NCBI RefSeq assembly: GCF_014898815.1
Contig: NW_026515539.1
Span: 2,294,001 to 2,358,000, forward strand
Length of the DNA: 64,000 nucleotides
Reading direction: 5' to 3'
Origin: Panonychus citri
Taxonomy: Eukaryota; Arthropoda; Arachnida; Trombidiformes; Tetranychidae
Part shown: positions 10,244 through 23,300 of the stretch, piece after piece
Layout of the letters: every line of letters starts with the position of its first letter
How positions within the stretch are numbered: the first letter of the stretch is position 1
Translations under genes and position numbers: made by a program
The notes under the pieces: generated by a model
What the model saw: the letters and a program-made list of their open reading frames with translations, nothing else
What the model was told of the DNA's origin: nothing
The model's database searches: none

Positions 10244-13200
10244 TCAACTTTGACTTGATTTTATCAACCTACTTTGGGTCAATGTCAGACACGAGTAACA
10301 AGCAACAATTTGCTTAATCATGATCATCAACATAATCAACAATAAAAGTGACTTTTAAACTGGGAGACAATTAAATTAATATAATCAAATTGAAGATGAA
10401 CATCAACAAGCATCATTTTCTCATTTAAATCGTCGGATTATCAATCAATTAAAAGAAGATGATTCTGAATATATTAACCATCTCTCTCTCTCTCTCTCTT
10501 CCTGAATCTTCATGTTAATTGTGAAATTAAATTAAACAGAATGACATCAATGTTAATTTTCATATTTTTCTTTTTTTTATCCTCGTTTACGTTAATCGCA
10601 ATTCTAATCCGAATCATTAATCTTAATCTCTTTTTTATCTTTAATTTTCTCTTCCCTTTTAGTTTTTATGGTTAATCAAATGATTTAGACGAAAGTGAAT
10701 TCATGTTAATGATTAACTTTCACATCGATCAGAATGTGAGCTTGTTAATTGTAACCACAAATTAGAATTACAATTTGTTGTTACTTCTAATTGGTTCAAA
10801 TTGTATCATTTAATTAATATAATAATCGCAAGGGTAAGATCATGATCGTAAAAAGAAATTAAAATTAATTAAATTTAAAAATTGAAACAAAGATTTTCTT
10901 TTAATTGAAATGTTAAAATTTTCTTCAGGTGATTTGTTAATGTTAATTGCTGCTGATAAATGATTAACAACAACAACAGTTATAATTTATCAACATGGAC
11001 AACAGATGAGATGCTGGGAATTGATATTCATTGATTATACAATTTGAACCTGTTAATTGTAAGCCACAATTGTAAACTGATGGACCACCCAATAGAACCG
11101 GTATCATGATGACCACCGGTCAAACAACATGAAGTGTCTGCTGGTCAACTGAGGAAGTGTCAAATAATCAAAGTTGATGATAATAGTAGACAACATACTG
11201 CGTGGGCTTTTTGTGAGTTAATAAACGTGATTAAGATTCAACTGTTTAACTTAATTGTTAATTGAATACACTCAAGATTCACCTTGATTATCATTTGTTT
11301 AATCATGTCTATCACCAAGAATCAGTGAAAACAAAACAAATCGGAACCATGTGTTAATTAATTAACATGGCTAATTAACTGTTTTCATTCAACTCAATTC
11401 AATTATAATGCTTTTCGTTGTATTTATGACAGATAATCAGTTAATCATTTGAATAATCTCACTAATTGACCAAGTGTGAAGCCGAATCAAGTTAACCAAT
11501 AATTGATTGATTACCTGATTTAATGGATATGAAGATGAAGATGAAAATTTTGATGGCAACCAGTAGACAATTAAGTTAAACAATGACAATCAACAGCACG
11601 AATGATAATCATGATGATATTTCAAGGCGCTCATTCATATAATAATAATGATAATAAATTAATTAGCATTTAATTTACAAAACCATTAATCATAATCTAT
11701 TGTGTTGATATAAAGATGGAATCAATCAACACAATTCCCTAAAAGGATAACAATTAAATAATCACCAATTTACAGACTAAATTAACGAAACCATATTAAC
11801 CAAAAAATTAAGACTAAACTGAAACAATGGTAACATCATTGTGATGATGATCCAAATTTAACTCACTGATACAATCAATAAACGCTAATCAACAAGTTAA
11901 TTTTGTCTAAATTAGTAACAATTAACCTGTTGTTGCAATACCCACATGTAATATTAATAGTTAAAATTAACCAGCTGAAGAAATTGTCTTCAATTGGCAA
12001 CAATTAAGATCATTTTCTTTTAATTACTCTGTTATATATTTATGATGATTTGTAAATCGAGAAAAAGCTTTTCGTACAATCAGTTAATCATCATGTTAAT
12101 CTCTATAGAATTGAATCGAGAATTAAATGAAAAGAAGAAGCGAATTCGGTAAATGAGTTTCAATTGTAGTTCGAAAGTGTACATTTCATCACGAATAATT
12201 CACAATTTTGTTACTTTTATTCATCAACAATTTACATCAACCAGTTAATTACAATAACTAATGATAGTAAATGCGGAAATTACTTTATTATTTAAGATAT
12301 TATATGAAAATCGGAAAATTTATCATGTCCGATTCACGATCAACATCATCAAATGTACAATAATATTAACTGAGGACGACAAGAGGTCAGTTGAACAAAA
12401 GGCAATCGTCAAATTGTTTTCAATTATTATAATCAAAAAGGAAACAAAATTTCATCCAATTTATTTAACTTCATCAACATGATTAACAATTGATTGGTTG
12501 TTAATCAACGAGATGAGAGAGATGATCAAGTAAACAATTGAAAAACGAGTATAATCAAGGATTAACATTTATATTCTGATGGGATCAAGATTAAAGGAGG
12601 ATAAGGAATCGTATCAATTAACATCATCATCTTTAATCATCCTCATCATTGGGATGATAAATTGAAATGATTGAAACTGTAAAGGAAATGATATAATTAT
12701 AAGCCGATTTTAAATTGTTAAATCAAATAGCCTAAAGGTTAATGATATTGTTATTTATTATTTATGGTTAATCATTTACCTTTATAATTAAAAGTAATTA
12801 CAATCACACCGTTTGTAATCACATCAATAATTAATATAGAAAAAGTAAATAATTAAATCAAATCAGCAATGAATTTATATCATATAACAATCAATCCCTG
12901 TTAATATAATCAACTCTTTCTTTATTATTGTTATTTGGAAAGTTAATTGTTTGTTCAACAATCTATTAATTATTAACAATATGATACATCATATTTTGTA
13001 CATGTAACTGGAAACTAAAATGAATTGTTGATTACTAATTAATTAATGTACCAAAAAGTTATAACGAATACTAATTAACCTTCTAATTAATCGTGATTGT
13101 TGATTATTATCTCAGCTCTTAATCACAATTTAATCTTCGCCTTGTTTTAAATAATAATAACAATTTGGACAATTATCTTTTTGCTTTTCCATTCAACAAT

Positions 13201-15719
13201 TTGTTCTGATTTTAAAAGTCATAATATACTAATTGTTACTCAAATACTATATGGTAATTGGAAAGTTAATTCAAATTAAATATTAACCTGTCATGATAAT
13301 CAAAGTCCAACATCGTGAAACAATTTAATCAACGTGAAAAAGTTTAATCATAATACCAAATGTAAAGAGATTCGTTAATCAATTCTAGTAAATTACAATT
13401 TACACTTGATTAACTTTAATTACTCGGACTAAATTCATCCACAATATTAACACAATTAAAGGCAATTAAATTGCTCAGTTTCACTTTTAATCACTAACCA
13501 ATGTGACTATTTAACAAAAAAAAATTAAAACTCCAACAATTTACTAACTAACTATATGATATTGATGGCAAGAAAAAAAGATAATTAATTTAGTTAATCA
13601 ATTAATTAATCCATAATAATAACCAGGCTTTACTAGTTAATAAGTTAGATGTTTTAATTTTTTGTTGACTGATTTAATTAACTTTTTTTTTAATTTCATT
13701 TCTATTTGCATTGTATCATAATTGATCACCAATCTAGTTAACTAACTACTATTTTTTTGCAATCAAGTCAAGGACAATTAACGAAAACACAGTTAATTAT
13801 AATCAAGAATTAAAATCTTCCAGCAGAGTGTTATGATTAAACCTCAAAGTGATTATAATCAGTCAATCACTTTTTTTTGCTTAACCTTAAATTGTTATCC
13901 ATGATTAAAACTAATCTTGATCATCTTGATTTTAATTGCAACTGCACTCGATGTGGTGAAAAAATCAAGATTCAGTTGATAATCACCTTAATGATTAAGC
14001 CAAACGTAATCAAGATTAACCAATTTAATCAATTCAAGGATTGTCAAATCTGTTACTATTAACAAATTGTTGTTAGTAATTAAAAGCCTTCATCATGCTC
14101 ATCCTCTTAATCATGATTTACTTTGCGATCAGGAAAACGGAAATTTAACAATTTTCATTGAGAATTAAATTAAATTAAATTAAATTGATGATCTAATATG
14201 TTTTTTTTTCATTTACAATTAACAATCAATTCTGGAAAAACCGACAACTTATTAGTGTTAACAATTGATTTTGTTTAATTTAATTTTTGAGCTCTTCATA
14301 TCAGATGTACTGGTAATAATAAACAATTTATTGATTGTTACAGTTTGTTTTTCTTTCCAATGATTAGAATCAGTAAATTGTTTGAGATTAATAACACGCG
14401 ACAATCAAATCACCTTATTGTTGATTACTGGTCACTGTTACAATCGATGTTAATTGTAAGCAATACTTGTGATTAAATAAGCTGATCAGTTGAATGATAC
14501 TTGATAATAACAATCAACAAGGAAATGATCATTCATCTGTTGATTGTTGCTGATTAAGGTTAATTAAAGGTTATCAAAGGGTCAAGATTAAAGATGACAA
14601 TTTAACTATTATTTTAAATTATAAGTGTTAATGATGATTAGATTAACAAGGCAATAGTAATTATAATATTAATTACAAGGTTAATCATGATGACAAGACA
14701 ATCAATTGATCACGATTAAGATGATAATGTTAATTGTGAAGTAATTGTTTCATTTTCATTGATTGTTGTCTATTGATCATTATCATCGTTAACACAATCA
14801 ACAACTAATTATTTATTATCTATTTAAAGAATCAGTAAATTTAAATGTTTACGTAAAAATAATCGTTAACAATTAACTGACAAAGTAATTATACAATTTG
14901 CAAGAAAAATTTAATTTGATTTAGTTGTTTAAGTTATAATGACAATCAGAAAATATAGTTTGTTAATTTAGGTAAAAGGAAAACTAATCAATGATAATCA
15001 ACTATAAGAGATTTTAACTTTTTTTTTTAATTGTAATTAAAATGAGATTACATCTTTCCTAATTGTTACATGTCTACAATATGTTTACACTGAATCAATT
15101 GATTGTCCGGAAGTTATATCAATATAAATTAATTCGTTAATCATCAATAGTAAAACAAACAAACAATTTAACTGAATCAAAAATTCAAGTTGATTATATT
15201 AACAATAATACTAAGAAATGTTGATGATTTAAGCTGCAATGATAATGATAATAAGATGGATTGATTAAAACAATCAACCAATTGTTGAAACGAATTGAAA
15301 ATTATATTGTTTCAGCTAATCAACTATTGATTGTTCAATGATTTATTTTAATAAACACACGCAATCAGATTAAATTGTACAATTTTCATGCTATTAAAAG
15401 TATAACAAACAAATGGAAAAGTTTATCGGCGATTAATTTAATTCAGTTAAAATTCTGATCGATGAAGTTTGGAATCAATCAAGAGAAAGATGAAGTTATC
15501 ATTTCATGATAGAACTTTTTCTTTCTTTTTCCAATCTCTTTCGAATTTACTTTCATTCTTTTTCGAACCTGATCTTCCTCTTTTCTCATCTTCTTTTCAC
15601 TTTCGCATCAAAGTCTCTCCTCTTTATCATCATCTCTCATTATCTTTTCTCTTACATCTAATCATCATCTTCGTCTTCACCTCCTTCTATTTTCCCTCCT
15701 TCTTACGATTCGAAGATCA
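10244..15719. other. Gene-poor AT-rich region
   Basis: About 5.5 kb with no open frame that looks like protein and no spliced model I can support. The longest open stretches (for example near 12261-12482 and 13877-14062) have low-complexity, AT-driven composition and no recognised motif. The region is dense in TTAATTA, TGATTAA and CAATCAA words. The last 250 bases are pyrimidine-rich and lead into the promoter of the chitin-binding gene. Confidence 0.45.
10481..10499. repeat. (CT)n microsatellite
   Basis: An uninterrupted run of about nine CT dinucleotides in non-coding DNA. Similar CT/GA tracts recur through the window. Confidence 0.8.
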
Positions 15720-15727
15720 TATAAATA
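15720..15727 (+). promoter_or_regulatory. TATA box of the chitin-binding protein gene
   Basis: TATAAATA lies about 190 bases upstream of the ATG at 15916. Transcription would then start about 30 bases downstream, in the TTCGAATCACTTGATCAC segment, leaving a 5' UTR of about 165 bases. Highly expressed, stage-specific arthropod cuticle genes commonly use TATA promoters, so this fits the encoded product. Motif-based inference. Confidence 0.5.
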
Positions 15728-15915
15728 CGAGGAATCAATTTCATCTTCGAATCACTTGATCACAATCATTCAATTCTCTTCAACTTCTTCTCTCCATCTC
15801 GAAAATAGTCAATTGTTGATTATATTATTTTCTCTCTTCGAATATTTTTTATCACTTTTTGTTCTAATTAATATTATTTTCTTTCATCTAATCAACTAAT
15901 TCAATCAAATTCAAA

Positions 15916-16874
15916 ATGAAATTTTCTTACGTTCTCTTTGGTAAGCAAATAATTAATCCTTTACCTTTGTGTTTCCGTTTGTTATCAACAATTAATGTTA
16001 ACGAAACAATCAATGTGGATGATGGATTATATACTTCAAAGTGTTTCAATTTTATCGATTAACATTCAATTAGTAATCTTAATCCTCCAAGATTAATCGA
16101 TTACTCTCCCAACAATTGATATTATTTTCTAATCAACTTGAGTGTAACAATTTTTGCAAAACTAGTTGACACAATCAATTTTGTTTCTTTTGTCAAACAA
16201 TTTGAACTCTAATTGATCAAAGATATCGTTAATTAACTAGGTCGATATTGACAATATTCCGATAGAAGTTCTGATAAAAAGTTACGATTTGAATATAATC
16301 TATTTTTCAATGTCTTTTGTTTGATAATAATAATGATCGATAAAATTTGAAGTGCAAACAGCTTGATTCTCATTGTTAATTTGTTTAATTGTTCCATTTT
16401 CTAATCAATTGATTTGTGTTCCTCTTTTTTATCTTCTATCAATTAGCTATTGTCATCGTCGCCGTTTGTGCCCGAAATGTCCGAGAAAAGCGTCAAGCCA
16501 ACACTTTATTATTACCCGATGGAATTGAGTTTATTTTAAATGCTCCTTTGGTGTCAAAGTTCAGATGTGAGGCCGCTGGTTATTACGCCGATATCGATAA
16601 CAATTGTCAATTGTTTCACATTTGCGATGCTTCAACTAACCCACGAGGTGTTGCTGAGATCCGTCAATACACTTTCGCCTGCGGCAATCAAACCATTTTC
16701 AATCAATTGACTCTTACCTGTTCAACCCCAGAGGAATCAATTCCTTGCGAAATCGCCCCACAATTTTACGCCATCAACTCGAAACTCGGTCTCGAAAAGA
16801 CTCCACTTCACACCGAAGAAGATCTTACCAATGCCGCTCAATACATTCCCTCTCGAGCTAAATTGGCCAATTAA
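15916..16874 (+). CDS. Secreted chitin-binding protein (peritrophin-A / CBM14 type)
   Basis: Two exons: 15916-15940 (25 nt, start of the signal peptide) and 16447-16874, with a 506-base intron; 453 nt, 150 residues. The signal peptide is MKFSYVLFAIVIVAVCA, followed by a dibasic stretch (REKRQ) that could be a processing site. A single CBM14 domain follows, with the six-cysteine pattern: FRCEAAGYYADIDNNCQLFHIC, then FACGNQTIFNQLTLTC and PCE. The aromatic residues typical of chitin binding (YYAD, FHIC) are present. A C-terminal tail without cysteines completes the protein. The one-domain layout matches cuticular proteins analogous to peritrophins with one domain (CPAP1-like), so a role in cuticle or gut lining is likely. 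Polyadenylation signals follow at about 16962. Confidence 0.9.
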
Positions 16875-16961
16875 TCAACTAAAACAATCAACTACTAACA
16901 ACTTATCAACACTCTAAAAGTAGAAAATTAATCAGTGAAGAAAAATGTAGATCGACAAACA

Positions 16962-16967
16962 AATAAA
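16962..16967 (+). terminator. Poly(A) signal AATAAA of the chitin-binding gene
   Basis: AATAAA about 90 bases after the stop codon. Another AATAAA lies about 15 bases further on (ATAAAGAAAATG context). Confidence 0.55.
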
Positions 16968-17363
16968 GAAGCTGTAAAAATAAAGAAAATGTAGTTTTCG
17001 CGTTCAGAACTTAAGTGAGAGGGAGAGAAAAGATATTCTTATTGTGCCTTATTATTATTCTTCGATAGCCAAAATCAACTCTCACTTTCATCTCCTGTTT
17101 CCTCATCTTCCTCATCCGAATCTCTCCTCTTCCCCTGCAACTCAAATCCTCTTTTTGTTCAATATTAATGTAAAAAAATAAAATAAAAATGATTTCCATT
17201 AACCTTGATTCGCTTACAGTTCACTTTCTTTAATTCGTACAAAAGAAAATTAGAAAAAAAGGAAATTAATTGTTGATTAACACGAATTGAAGAAGTGTCT
17301 TTAAGTTTTTTTTTACTGAATTATATTGTTTTGTTTACTTTTGCAATTGCTAGCCTATCCATA
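16968..17363. other. Convergent 3' flank between the chitin-binding gene and UBR5
   Basis: The 3' ends of two convergent genes meet here. I see no additional gene. It should hold the UBR5 3' UTR. Confidence 0.4.
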
Positions 17364-20300
17364 TCAAACGAAACCAAAATTTTTGGTCTTAATTGCCATC
17401 AAAAGCTTTGAGCGTAAGACAGCTTTGGAGGAGTATAAAGGAAGATATAATCGCGATATACAAGTATTTGCGGTTGGTAAATGCTGATCATCGGCTGGCC
17501 TTATTGTTACACTAGGCATTTGATTAAAACCTTCTTCACTGGCAGGTAAGGCCGGACTTCCAGTCCAGAAGTCAACTAGATCTTGTTTTTCTTGCGTGGT
17601 CATTTTTTCCACAATTGACCAGAACCATTTTTTAAAGTAAGCTAAATGTTCACATCCATCTCCTAATAATTGAAAAGAAACAAAAAAAATGATAATGAAA
17701 TTGACAGTCAATTGACGAAGAATCCAAGTTGATATGAACAGATAATAATGTAGATACATACCACTTTCATAATTGAATATTGTATAACTTATCAATTGCT
17801 GGACATTAATTTGACCAACACCATTTAATAACAATCTAAAATCTTCAGCAGTTAAATTATCGAATGAATTTGCAGGCAAAACATCAAATATCCCTGCCCT
17901 TAAACACTGTAAAGTTGAAGAAAAAGGAAAAGGAAAACAAAAATATTAATACGAATTTAAATTGAGCCAAGAATCGTGAATCATTCATTGGAAAAGAAAA
18001 TTATCTTACCTGTAAAGCTACTTTCTGACAATGGTACATTCTATAAAGAGCATATTTCCTAACATAATCATAAACATTGCTTGGAGTAACTTCGATGTTT
18101 CGTCCATTTGGAATTAAATCGACGTGTCCGCCCAGTTCTTCTGGACAAAGGTCGATGGAAAATCTTAAATCTAATGATGAAAATAAAGTCTCAGCATCTT
18201 TGTCCAATTCAGCACTCATAATAAGTTGTCGCAATGATTCATAAAGAATTGGATCAAAGAAAGCTAAATCATGCCATGAGATTTGTCTTCGAAGAATATA
18301 TTTGATTACATGTCGATTGAAAAAGATTGGACATAAATCATTTTGCAATAAACACAATCCGATAATACGACCAACATTACGGAAAGCATTTTTACGTTCT
18401 TGTGTACATTTGCCTTGACGAGGTGAAACAAACCCGCGTTTACCAGGTTGATAAAAGAGTGGAGCATTGTCTTCCACTTCATCATCATCTTCCATTGTAC
18501 CTTGTCTTAAATTAGTTGGTGGAGTAGATCCGCTTCCTACACCACTGCTTTTATTCAAATTTGATGAATTGGTATTTGATGATCGACTTAAATTAAATAT
18601 ATCCAGATCTCCGGGACTGTCAGATGAATTGGAATTGGAATTTTGATCTCTTCCATGGGTCAGTATTATGTCTACCGCCTCATCGACTTTATTGCGAAGT
18701 GACTCTTCTGAGGCAAACAGAGTTAGTAGGTGGGGAGGTGAAAGTTCAAGTAGCATGCCAGTAATCCTGCTTGCAAGGGTGGGTCTAAGTTGGGCCACTT
18801 TAGGGTACAGGCGGACTCCCAATTGTTGACGATGGGGTGTTAGTAGTTCATTCAAGTTGACTGGTCCATTGTTATTTGAGACTGATGAGGATGAGGATGA
18901 TTGTTGTTGGACATCGCCAGGCATGGTAAATGGTGGTGCATCATAACGTAATTGGTTAGGTCCATCACGATCTGATCTATCACGAGCGTTTGAGATTAAA
19001 TCACGAGATGAAGATGACGAACGGTGGCTTGCATAGGCTCTTCTTTGCAATTCTTTCTCTTTCTCTTTTGATTTTAGTCTTTGAAGAAGGTTATAATGGA
19101 GACTTCGACTACCTACATGACAACCATCGAGAGGAGGTAATTTTTCATTTGAAAGAATTGCTTCAGCAAAAGCTGTATAAAAGCTTCGAGCGACTCCACT
19201 TCCTTCACCGGGTTCATCTTTAAAAGTAACTTTAACTCGAGAAATCGCCAGTAATGGAGAACCAGCAGAAAGACGGCGACTAAAATTATTGTACATTGAA
19301 TTGAGTTCCTTAAAAGTTTGCTGAATCAGAGCATTTCGTTCACGATCAACTTTAGAAAAATTTAAATCTCTTTGTTGTGATGTTCTTAGTTTTTCCATTT
19401 CTTTACGAAACTTTGCTTCTTTCACTGGAAATCCACCAAGTTCACGGATAATTGAACCAGGTTCAGTTCCTACATCATCAACGAATATACGACCGAACAG
19501 TTCAAGAGTCAATCGCCATCGGCCAAGAAGTATATCATATTGAATAATATTTCCTATAAGTGAGATCGGTCTTTTACTCAAACTGCTTCCATGTTCATTT
19601 GATTTACCAGTAGTCGCTTTTTCATCACAATCATAAGGTGATTTCATATTGGATGAATGACCAGAGCTTCTGTTGCTATCGTAAACAGGATTAGTTGATT
19701 TGATAGAAGCTGCATGAACAATAACACTTGATTTATTACTGGTTTGTATGGGTGATACAATAATCGGCGAACGACTATGACTTGGATCGGTAATGACAGA
19801 AAGAGATCTTGAACTAGATGGGCCACTACAGGTTGATAAAAATGTCATATCGACTTGATTGTTATCTGGTGTACCGATATTAGAAGTAAATGATGAAGCA
19901 CTTTGGTCAATATTCCTTCTTGTTCCAAAGGATTCGTTGTTGGATCGATCACTAAAGCTTATTCGAGCAGGGAGAGAGTCAAGTAATATCTGATCACTAT
20001 CAGAAGAACAATTAACTGATGGTCTTGGTACACCAAACAAATCTTCTTTACGAGCTTGGGGTTGCAAGAGTTGAGGTTGATCAGCAAGAGGAAGAGCCTC
20101 AGCCAAAGGAGTAGAAAATGGATCTGGTGGTGGACATCCCAAGAAAAGAGTTGAATTGGATCTTTGGAAGAATCGATGTTTTCTTCCTTTGTTCAATGAA
20201 CTTGCAACTCCTGAATTAAGATTGGAATCATCATCGATGTTGTTTGGATCATTTTGATAACATGAGTCATCATCTTGATCTTCGATGTCATTTTCCGGTT

Positions 20301-23300
20301 CTGCAATGTCGTCTTTCAATGAATCTGATGCTTTGCTTGCTGCTAAACCATCATTTCCAGCTCTCATAAAGTAAATGAGAGCATCAAAAACATAAGCAAC
20401 GTGTTTAAGTGAAGAAACATCGAGAACAGGCATTGAGTCAAAGTGTTCGTTGTTATGAGCTCGCATTAGTGACATAGCGTAAGAAAGAAAATCTTTTCGA
20501 GCTGGACCACTTTCCAGGGTTGTAGAATTCGGTATTCGAGCACTGTTAGAGGTGACAGCATTTCTACGATTAGCGGTTGCTGATCTTGCATCACTCATTA
20601 AACTTCTACTATCCTCTCGGCGCGTTGAACTTGCCCGAGTTGTGGCTTGGGTTGATTGAGTTGTAGTCACATTAAGAGGTTGCACTCCAGTCAGGGTGAC
20701 ACCTGAATTGTTTGATAGAGCACATCCAAATCTTAATTGTCCTTCTGTTGCATCCATTACATTAATTAACCAGTCCCAAGTTGGTTTAAGTTTGTTCTCC
20801 AAGAAATTGAGTAAACTAATTGACTCACTATAACTCATACCGATGGCATTTATTCCAGGAGATACTCCTGGTCTATCACCCATGTTGTGAAGAGATGGGA
20901 CTAGGGCAGCAAGTTGACGGATAACGATAGAAAATGCTCGTGCAAGAGAAATGGCTGTAGTGGCCATAGAAACACCTTCACCAGCGGTCGAAGTGGTGGG
21001 AACAGGGGCAACCGATGATGCTGATCGTCTTTGAATGGTAGTTGGATCAATGTGAACAAGTCCAGTTGATCCTGTGATGGCATTTACAGATATTCGACCA
21101 CCAGGGTTAGCTGTTGAATTTGTGGCTCCTGATGACATTTCTCGATGTCTCAATGCCCATTGAAGATGTTGAGCAAGATTACTTCTAACTTGAGATGGAT
21201 TAGTGGTGTTGGTTGAAACTCCACTGATATTTGAAGTACTATTCACAGGGTTAGCACGCCTTTCAAGAGATTCCTCGATGTATGGTAAATCTTCATTATC
21301 TGGTTCGGTCTCAGCAGCATCACTATCTTCTTCATCTTCGGCATTCGATGAATCACCAGAATCATCTTCTGAGAAATAAGCAGCTCCTGTTTCAGAGCCT
21401 ACGACATTACCCGTGTTGGATGATCGTTGATTGACATTAGCTTCAGCATTACTTTGATATGAAGCAGGTGAATCATCGGGGTTTGAGTCAGAATCTGATT
21501 CACTTTCATCATGTTGACCTTCCGGTGCCTCTGCAATGTCATCGTGTTCACTTCCATCATGTTCACCATCTTCTAAACTTTCAATAACATCAACTTCATG
21601 GTCTTCGTCGACACTTCCAACCACAACATCAGCACCAACAGATGCTTCAACTAGACCAGAATTATTCTGATTATCAGCACGAATGTCGTCAGAATTATCA
21701 GCCATCAGTACATCAGATTCTTCATCAGCATACATTAAACCAGAAGAGGAAGATCCATTGCGAGTTACAATAGGTTCAACTGAGAATAATTGTTCACTAA
21801 CTAGAATGGCATCAAGAAGTGAAGAGACCAAAGAGAAAGGTGCAGTTGGACGGGCTACACCCAATCGAACAGGAGAGATTAATGCATCAGCAAGTTCACA
21901 TAATTCTTCAACAGCTATTGGTAATAGAGCCTGGAAAACTTTTTGACATTTTGCAAGTTGAGAGGAGGGCGAATTTTTCTTAAGATTGCTACTTGCACTG
22001 GCGTTTAAATTCTGATAAGAGGCTGGAGTTAACTCGACACAGAGAATAACACCGACTCGAGCAACAGATCTTACAAATCGACGAGCAACAAGTCGAGCCT
22101 CTTTGGCAATGTTGGGATTAGCATTATGGCATTCGCGTATAATGGTCACCAATAAAGGTTCAAGCATTTCAAATGAAACCTTAACCAACAGGCAATGGGT
22201 AAATTTATCCAATAAAGCAGTTCCATTTTGACTTTGAAGAAAAGCTTGTTCCTCGGCTGCGGTGTAGGTTAAATTTGATCTACAATGATTTTGCACCAAT
22301 GAAGCTATATTATTATCACCACGGTATCCGGTTAGAATCATCGATTTAACAGCATTCCAATCTTGAAGAATTCGATCCAATGCTCGACGAGCAAATCGAG
22401 GCGGTTCCAAGTCATGATCGGGTATTTCAGCTTCAACATTTCCACTGAGTTCAGAGGCTTTACGGGTAATGGAAGAACGAGATCGAGCTGGACGGTGTTG
22501 CCTTTGTTCAACCATTTGACGACCTACTGTTTGAACCAAGAAAAGTAAAATATTTTCTCCTCGGCCGTTGGGTAACGTAACCAGATCAGTGTCAGAGAGA
22601 AGTTTCTTCAACAATTGGTGGCGAGCAGGTTGAGAGCTTGCAATTAATGCTTTACATTTACATTTCTCCCAACAATCACAGTAGGCAGTGGGTGAGGTTT
22701 TCTTAAGTTTACAGTCGTGACCCTTGTGGCAGACACGAGCACATTCAGTACAACAACAAAGAGAATCAATAAGTCCACAAGTTTTACATTCAAAAATATC
22801 TTGGTTTATATGTTCTTGGCCAGTCCAGGTAAAACTGCAAGTATCATTGCAACAGAGAACATGAAGAGGTGAATCATCTGGATTAGATCCTCTTGGATAT
22901 AACATTGACATGACAATTTTTTTCTGGTTTTCTAAATCACTACTTAATTCCTTGGCAATCCTTTGGGCAACATTAAACAGATGAATAGCAGCGGTATAAG
23001 CACGGCCAGTGACCGCAAGCATAAAGGGTGTATAACCTTGAGAATCTTTTGCACACATAAGCTCTTTGAGGAAAGGCTTGAGAACCTGAGATTCGGTGAG
23101 AGCCCAAAGCACCGAAAGGGCAGCGGATTTTTGTTCATTGGCATCATAGAAAGGGAATTCGTTGGTTGTTGAAGAATCACTGGTCAGGTTGGGCATAGAC
23201 GAAGCAGGCGAAGCCTCCATTTCTGAGTCACTTCCTTCAGCATTGAGAGCACGCTCATTGGAATCACGGTCTTGATTCGATAAAGGTGAAGGTCTATTGC

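Noticed and set aside
12261..12482. Open frame of about 73 codons in the gene-poor region
   Set aside because: No supporting splice context, low-complexity Ile/Lys-rich composition and no family resemblance. Expected by chance in such AT-rich DNA.
13877..14062. Open frame with a CNCTRCGEK cysteine cluster resembling a zinc ribbon
   Set aside because: It starts at a non-ATG codon, has no partner exon, and the rest is AT-biased filler; the cysteine spacing alone is too weak.
15469..15759. Open frame rich in Ser, Phe and Leu upstream of the chitin-binding gene
   Set aside because: It is the translation of a pyrimidine-rich promoter region, overlaps the TATA box, and starts at TTG.
22944..23180. 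Shadow open frames within the UBR5 exon (both strands)
   Set aside because: They overlap conserved UBR5 codons in other frames and have no independent evidence.
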